Positions 60,322 through 64,000 of a stretch of 64,000 nucleotides of DNA are shown piece by piece. Under the pieces are notes generated by a model. That model worked only from the letters and a program-made list of their open reading frames with translations, searched no databases and was not told the origin of the DNA. The stretch is taken from positions 3,906,001 to 3,970,000 of the forward strand of contig CP119317.1 of the NCBI GenBank assembly GCA_029203125.1, read 5' to 3'. The DNA is from Candidatus Cohnella colombiensis (GTDB lineage Bacteria; Bacillota; Bacilli; Paenibacillales; Paenibacillaceae). Position numbers and translations under genes: made by a program. Position 1 is the stretch's first letter. Every line of letters starts with the position of its first letter.

Positions 60322-61074
60322 TTAGCGGTTTGCTTTTCTCGCTTTGAATACGAGGAACAGCGCAGCGGCACCGGATACAGCAGCCAGAGCGATGTATAGC
60401 GATGTGTTCATCGTATCGCCAGTTTTCGGGTTCGGCTCTGCTACTGGAGCAGCCGCACCCTCGTCCGTCTTCGTAGCTGCACCGTTATCCTTTGCTGGCT
60501 CTTTCGGCGCATTGTTCGTGAACGAGATGGAGTCGATCCACAGCGTGCCACTAGCGCCGTCGTGGAAGTTGAAGTGGAACGCTTGAATACCGGATTCGAT
60601 TCCATTCCCCTTCATGTCAATGACGATGTTTTGATAGTCTTTCGTGATTGCAGGCACTTTGTCGCCGGACGGACCGACGAGGTCAGCGAACGCTTTGCCG
60701 ATCGTTTTCACCTGATCGCCGACGGCGTAGTTCAGGTCAAACGCCGAGCCTTCTCCACCCGCTGCACCCTTAGCGCGGATGACGATGTATTTGTACTGGC
60801 TTGCGTCGATGCCGCCGCCCGTGCCGAACCACCCGCTGCTGCCGAACTCAAGCTTTAGGGCGTTGCTGTCGATTGAAGCGCTTTTGCCGGCGTCGCCGCC
60901 TGTCCATGCCGCATTCGCGCCGGAGCTCGCGAAGTCGCTCAATGTTGCGCGGTCGTAGTTGTCGTACACGAGATCGTCATCGGCAGCCATCGCCGTCAGA
61001 CTCATGACGAGCATCAATGCGAGAGCAAGAAGCAGTGAAGCGGTGAACTTACGTGATTTCACTACGGTTTTCAT
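60322..61074 (-). CDS. Sortase-anchored surface protein (NPKTG signal) with carbohydrate-binding-like domain
   Basis: 250 residues: signal peptide (LLLALALMLVMSLTAMAA) and one beta-sandwich domain (about 34-188). The domain reads YDNYDRATLSDFASSG...YKYIVIRAKGA...YQNIVIDMKG...GTLWIDSISF, like CBM/CIA30-type modules. An Ala/Glu/Pro/Thr-rich wall-spanning linker, the sorting signal NPKTG (215-219), a hydrophobic helix and the tail KARKANR follow. It does not resemble the haem-binding NEAT proteins usually served by sortase B, so the cargo here may bind a glycan. The ATG at 61,074 follows GAGGGGG by about 10 bases. The sortase gene is next on the same strand. Confidence 0.82.
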   Translation of the reverse strand: MKTVVKSRKFTASLLLALALMLVMSLTAMAADDDLVYDNYDRATLSDFASSGANAAWTGGDAGKSASIDSNALKLEFGSSGWFGTGGGIDASQYKYIVIRAKGAAGGEGSAFDLNYAVGDQVKTIGKAFADLVGPSGDKVPAITKDYQNIVIDMKGNGIESGIQAFHFNFHDGASGTLWIDSISFTNNAPKEPAKDNGAATKTDEGAAAPVAEPNPKTGDTMNTSLYIALAAVSGAAALFLVFKARKANR

Positions 61075-61170
61075 GAATAAAAGGCCCCCTCGATTGGTAT
61101 ATACCTGCAATGATTGAGAATATTGCCGGATACCAGCTGAATTTCCATATTCTCACTCCAAATACTAATG

Positions 61171-61184
61171 GTAAAACGTTTACA
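61171..61184 (-). promoter_or_regulatory. Possible cre site upstream of the NPKTG protein gene
   Basis: The stretch GTAAAACGTTTACA fits 12 of 14 positions of the CcpA site consensus and is nearly symmetric around ACGT. It lies about 100 bases before the ATG. The same gap holds GAGAATAT/ATATTCTC arms at 61,116-61,154. Weak evidence. Confidence 0.35.
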
Positions 61185-61233
61185 TGTAGAGTTGCATTTT
61201 TACGTGAACTATGCGCGATTCTATTGTAATAAA

Positions 61234-61265
61234 GACAAAAAATACCGCCACCAGATTGGTGGCGG
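61234..61265 (-). terminator. Terminator of the WG-repeat gene
   Basis: CCGCCACCA and TGGTGGCGG pair perfectly around 3 bases; on the minus strand TATTTTTTG follows. Confidence 0.85.
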
Positions 61266-61299
61266 CGGTGCGCATAAGTTTCCTATTCAAAGTACTTCG

Positions 61300-63273
61300 T
61301 TACTTATGGCGAAGTTTGATCAGCCCATATTTTTTACCATTATAGGTTATGGCTGTGTAGCCTTCTTTGAATTCAAGGTTCTCGTTCCATGTCAATGGCT
61401 CTTGACCATGTTTACCTTGTATAATGCGCATGTTTATCGGAACAGTAAGTACAATCCGACCCAGTGGGTTTAAATAATAGAACCCTCCAACCATTTTTCC
61501 TCTATTATATTTAAAATCAAACTCAAAATCGTCTTTATCTCGTAGGTATGTTCCATCGTAGGCGACCATAAATGGTCCCTCGGACTCCATAACAGGGTAA
61601 CTTTTCGTTGCTAGTGGCTTGCCTGACGGAATATTAAACATACGATATTCGAAATTCGTGTCCCGAGCAATACTGTTGCCACTCGTGGTGATTTCTATTT
61701 TATTGTAATACGGGTTCACAAGATTTACGCCAGCAGCTTCAAAAAGATCATAAAGTGTCCAATTCGTAATAATTTCTTTTCCATGATCATCGATGTATCC
61801 TTGGAAATCATCGCTCTCGACATGTGCATATCCATTCTGGAATTCATTTATATTGTAATATTGAACATCGATAACCACGTTGCCTTTGCGGTCAATAAAT
61901 CCATAAAGCTTTTCACCATCTATATGCTTCCCTACATGTAACAAATCTGAAGAAAGATCCGTTTGGATATCGTCCCATTGAGGCGTACTTAGAAGTGCGC
62001 CAGAGGAAGATAGCAAGCCAAACTTGCCGTTTTTTTTCACAATCCTTATACCATCTTCGAACAGCACTTGGTCCGGGGACCATTCCCAATCGAATTGCGG
62101 AGTGACGACAATCCGACCTTTCATATCAATAAATCCATATTTGCCTCCTTTTTGAACCTCCGCAAGACCCTCTGAGAAGTCACCGATCGAATTCCATTCA
62201 GGTTTAACAATGATTTTGCCAGTGCTGTCCGCTAAACCGTACTTATCGTTCTTGTCGAGTAAGAAGAGCGAGGTGTCCTCTGTACGTAATACACGTGATC
62301 CAGTCTGTTTAGGGAAACTTCGTATCAATCGAATTCTATCGTAGTTAGGTGGAATAATAACTTTCCCTTTATTATTAACAACACCATATTTATTTTCTTT
62401 AATGAAGATAGCTAACCCATTATGAAAATGCTCCTTTAGCTCTTCCTCGTGTCTGCTCAGATCGAATGTTGCCCCGAATGGCGTCTCTACGAATTGTTCA
62501 TAGATAAAGGGAACGACTGTTTTACCCGCCATATTAACAGTCCCCAATTTATCGTTCTTGACGGCCACGATCGTATCTGAATTGAAGGTATCTAGACCAC
62601 CTATGAGAGAGTGTTCGGATACTAACCGTATTGAGTCAAAACGTGTGAGCTCTTTCCCGTTAGCATCGAATATCATTGTGATTTTATGACCATTAATAAT
62701 GGGTCTAACCCAATAATAGATTTTCCCATCCTTGGTGTTTACGAGTTGACGTATTGAATCGTATTTATTAGTGATTATGAATTTTCCCTTGGAATTAATC
62801 ACTCCGGAGTTTCCTTGCACGAAGATATTATCTTTTCCGTCAAAATACATATAAGAGTTGAATTCAGCGACTGCCCTATCCTTGTAGAAATCAGAGACGG
62901 TATAGTTACCTGGCAATGAGAAAGCGGTTTTGCCATTCATATCAATGAAATCTGTTCGCTTATTATTAATGAGAACTTCCGCTAGTAGCTTATTAGGTCC
63001 AACCTTAACAAGACGTCTATATTCTGGTCTAAAAATAAATTTACCTGATTTATCCATCAACCCATACGTCTTCTCTCCATATTTAGAAACCTTGATGATT
63101 CTATAGTAATCTCCTTCTGGAATAATATCGTCCCATTGTTCAGGAGTAAGCGTATCCCAGAGATAGTCCCCGGGTGTGTCATCCACAGCCGCTTTAATTG
63201 GAGTTGAAAATAAGGATAAAGGCCAAGTTGTAAGTAATAACATAGCAATAATTGCGACAGTCAGTTTTCTCAT
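61300..63273 (-). CDS. Secreted WG-repeat protein
   Basis: This 657-residue exported protein has a signal peptide (KLTVAIIAMLLLTTWPLSLF) and then about ten WG-type repeats of the form KYG..(D/N)..GK(I/V)(I/V)..P.(Y/F)D.I.. spread over about 70-500. Examples are KYGVVNNKGKVIIPPNYDRI and KYGFIDMKGRIVVTPQFDWE. The repeats form beta-sheet units thought to mediate binding, but ligands are unknown. The ATG at 63,273 has GGAGG 6 bases upstream. It is monocistronic, with its own terminator. Confidence 0.85.
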   Translation of the reverse strand: MRKLTVAIIAMLLLTTWPLSLFSTPIKAAVDDTPGDYLWDTLTPEQWDDIIPEGDYYRIIKVSKYGEKTYGLMDKSGKFIFRPEYRRLVKVGPNKLLAEVLINNKRTDFIDMNGKTAFSLPGNYTVSDFYKDRAVAEFNSYMYFDGKDNIFVQGNSGVINSKGKFIITNKYDSIRQLVNTKDGKIYYWVRPIINGHKITMIFDANGKELTRFDSIRLVSEHSLIGGLDTFNSDTIVAVKNDKLGTVNMAGKTVVPFIYEQFVETPFGATFDLSRHEEELKEHFHNGLAIFIKENKYGVVNNKGKVIIPPNYDRIRLIRSFPKQTGSRVLRTEDTSLFLLDKNDKYGLADSTGKIIVKPEWNSIGDFSEGLAEVQKGGKYGFIDMKGRIVVTPQFDWEWSPDQVLFEDGIRIVKKNGKFGLLSSSGALLSTPQWDDIQTDLSSDLLHVGKHIDGEKLYGFIDRKGNVVIDVQYYNINEFQNGYAHVESDDFQGYIDDHGKEIITNWTLYDLFEAAGVNLVNPYYNKIEITTSGNSIARDTNFEYRMFNIPSGKPLATKSYPVMESEGPFMVAYDGTYLRDKDDFEFDFKYNRGKMVGGFYYLNPLGRIVLTVPINMRIIQGKHGQEPLTWNENLEFKEGYTAITYNGKKYGLIKLRHK

Positions 63274-63358
63274 TTGGATCCTCCACATGAATAAGCTTGA
63301 AACTTATGTGTATATTATTCAATGGGTGGAATATGTTGTCAAGTTAGGCGCGACAAGC

Positions 63359-64000
63359 CTACTCCTCTAATAGGATCTCCACAAAATCGGAGTACGTTTC
63401 GTTGCCAGAATAATCGATGATCGAGAAACCATACAGATAACTGCCATTCGGCAGTACGTCATAGTAAAGGTCTTTATCCTTGCCGACGATGAACGCTTCT
63501 CCCCGTGTATACTCCTCATCTTCTGTTGCTTCATCATTATCATCATAATAATAAAGGGGTATGATTTCTTCGCCCGCGGAAATTTTCAGCATATTCTTGT
63601 CTGGCATACCTGTTTTTTCTCCAATACCACGCCATGCACCGAGCACCTCGAACTCTCCCGACTCAATGTCAAAGTGAACGATAATATCTACTTCCTTCCC
63701 GTTCAGAATCGCCGGGATCGCATAACGAATGTAGCCCTCACCTTGGCTTACCATGAACAAGGAAACGAAATTGCCGTCCCACGTCAACCATTCCCCAGAG
63801 AAGTCATCCTGCAACAAACCAGTCTCCCAGTCCATGTTGACATAGTGATCGTAACCCAGATACACCATCGGTCCATCCGAGCCTTCCGGCAACATGGCCA
63901 CAACACCATAAATCTGTTCGATTCGCTCCAGATCGTCCGGATTAAGCTGAACTTCGAATATATCACTCTCATCCGACCCGTATTGGAACGAGAACTCCTC
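63359..64000 (-). CDS. Partial gene at window edge, possibly clostripain-like peptidase C-terminus
   Basis: The minus-strand frame is open to the last base of the window (begins EFSFQYGSDES...), so the 5' part is missing. It runs to a stop at 63,359. The visible 213 codons include YLGYDHYVNMDWETG, FSGEWLTWDGNFVSL, a YIRYAIPAILNGKEVDI strand pair and a final GSYLYGFSIIDYSGNETYSDFVEI. This arrangement reminds me of the C-terminal part of clostripain-related (C11) proteins of Firmicutes, but no catalytic residues are in view, so the name is tentative. Confidence 0.55.
   Translation of the reverse strand, partial: EEFSFQYGSDESDIFEVQLNPDDLERIEQIYGVVAMLPEGSDGPMVYLGYDHYVNMDWETGLLQDDFSGEWLTWDGNFVSLFMVSQGEGYIRYAIPAILNGKEVDIIVHFDIESGEFEVLGAWRGIGEKTGMPDKNMLKISAGEEIIPLYYYDDNDEATEDEEYTRGEAFIVGKDKDLYYDVLPNGSYLYGFSIIDYSGNETYSDFVEILLEE

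Noticed and set aside
1..64000. tRNA, rRNA, riboswitch, CRISPR, intact transposase or phage genes
   Set aside because: I looked for clover-leaf arms, conserved rRNA strings, known riboswitch cores, spaced direct repeats and transposase motifs, and saw none that I could support by reading.

Overview
The window looks like chromosome of a spore-forming, Gram-positive Paenibacillaceae bacterium (Paenibacillus or Cohnella-like). The signs are a GH67/LplB/YtcP aldouronate module, several AraC regulators, a very large SLH-domain surface protein, a copper-amine-oxidase-N/leucine-rich-repeat protein, a sortase B, AGGAGG-type ribosome sites and many TTG/GTG starts. There is no rRNA, tRNA, CRISPR array, intact insertion sequence or prophage.

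Layout. 1-1.07 kb: the 3' part of an SDR gene and a small STAS-like gene. 1.1-11.6 kb: a G+C-rich hemicellulose module. AraC regulator and GH2 enzyme lie on the minus strand; on the plus strand are an alpha-glucuronidase (aguA), two sugar ABC permeases and a solute-binding lipoprotein. The module carries a terminator at each end. 11.6-14.4 kb: a mosaic of small genes (DinB, DUF1761, SRPBCC) with truncated pseudogenes and dispersed repeat elements. 14.5-17 kb: TetR plus a MacB/FtsX-type ABC pair with an operator palindrome. 17-20.3 kb: tandem esterase lipoproteins and an LRR protein. 20.5-22.8 kb: a SecA2-like ATPase. 23-25 kb: DUF2975/XRE/membrane protein. 25.2-34.4 kb: the giant SLH protein.

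34.6-39 kb: DUF4097 protein, metallo-beta-lactamase-fold lipoprotein, AraC, SDR and a divergent MerR whose two promoters share the same palindrome. 39.1-45.7 kb: processive GT2, small membrane-anchored protein and a GH74-like propeller protein with C-terminal helical repeats. 46-52 kb: RND pump, a sensor kinase fused to its own response regulator, and two tiny membrane-peptide genes. The RND operon and the second peptide gene share one promoter/operator module. 52-56.4 kb: DUF5680, AraC/GyrI-like regulator, triple-repeat lipoprotein, diguanylate cyclase. 56.5-57.6 kb: a MifM-like arrest-peptide candidate before a YidC insertase gene. 57.8-64 kb: glutamate-synthase-like enzyme, sortase B with its NPKTG substrate, WG-repeat protein and a partial gene at the edge.

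How the genes work together. The hemicellulose module would import aldouronates and debranch them in the cytoplasm. Envelope functions dominate the rest (SecA2, SLH protein, sortase, YidC, RND, GH74, GT2). The strongest unusual signal is at 56.5-56.8 kb. A small membrane ORF ends in a sequence resembling the MifM stalling region, and an RNA hairpin there buries both the Shine-Dalgarno and the GTG start of yidC. Second is the fused kinase/regulator, with GAAAGT-N5-ACTTTC sites before the two flanking transcription units. Third is a family of dispersed gene-end/terminator repeats that bracket the mosaic region and the hemicellulose module.
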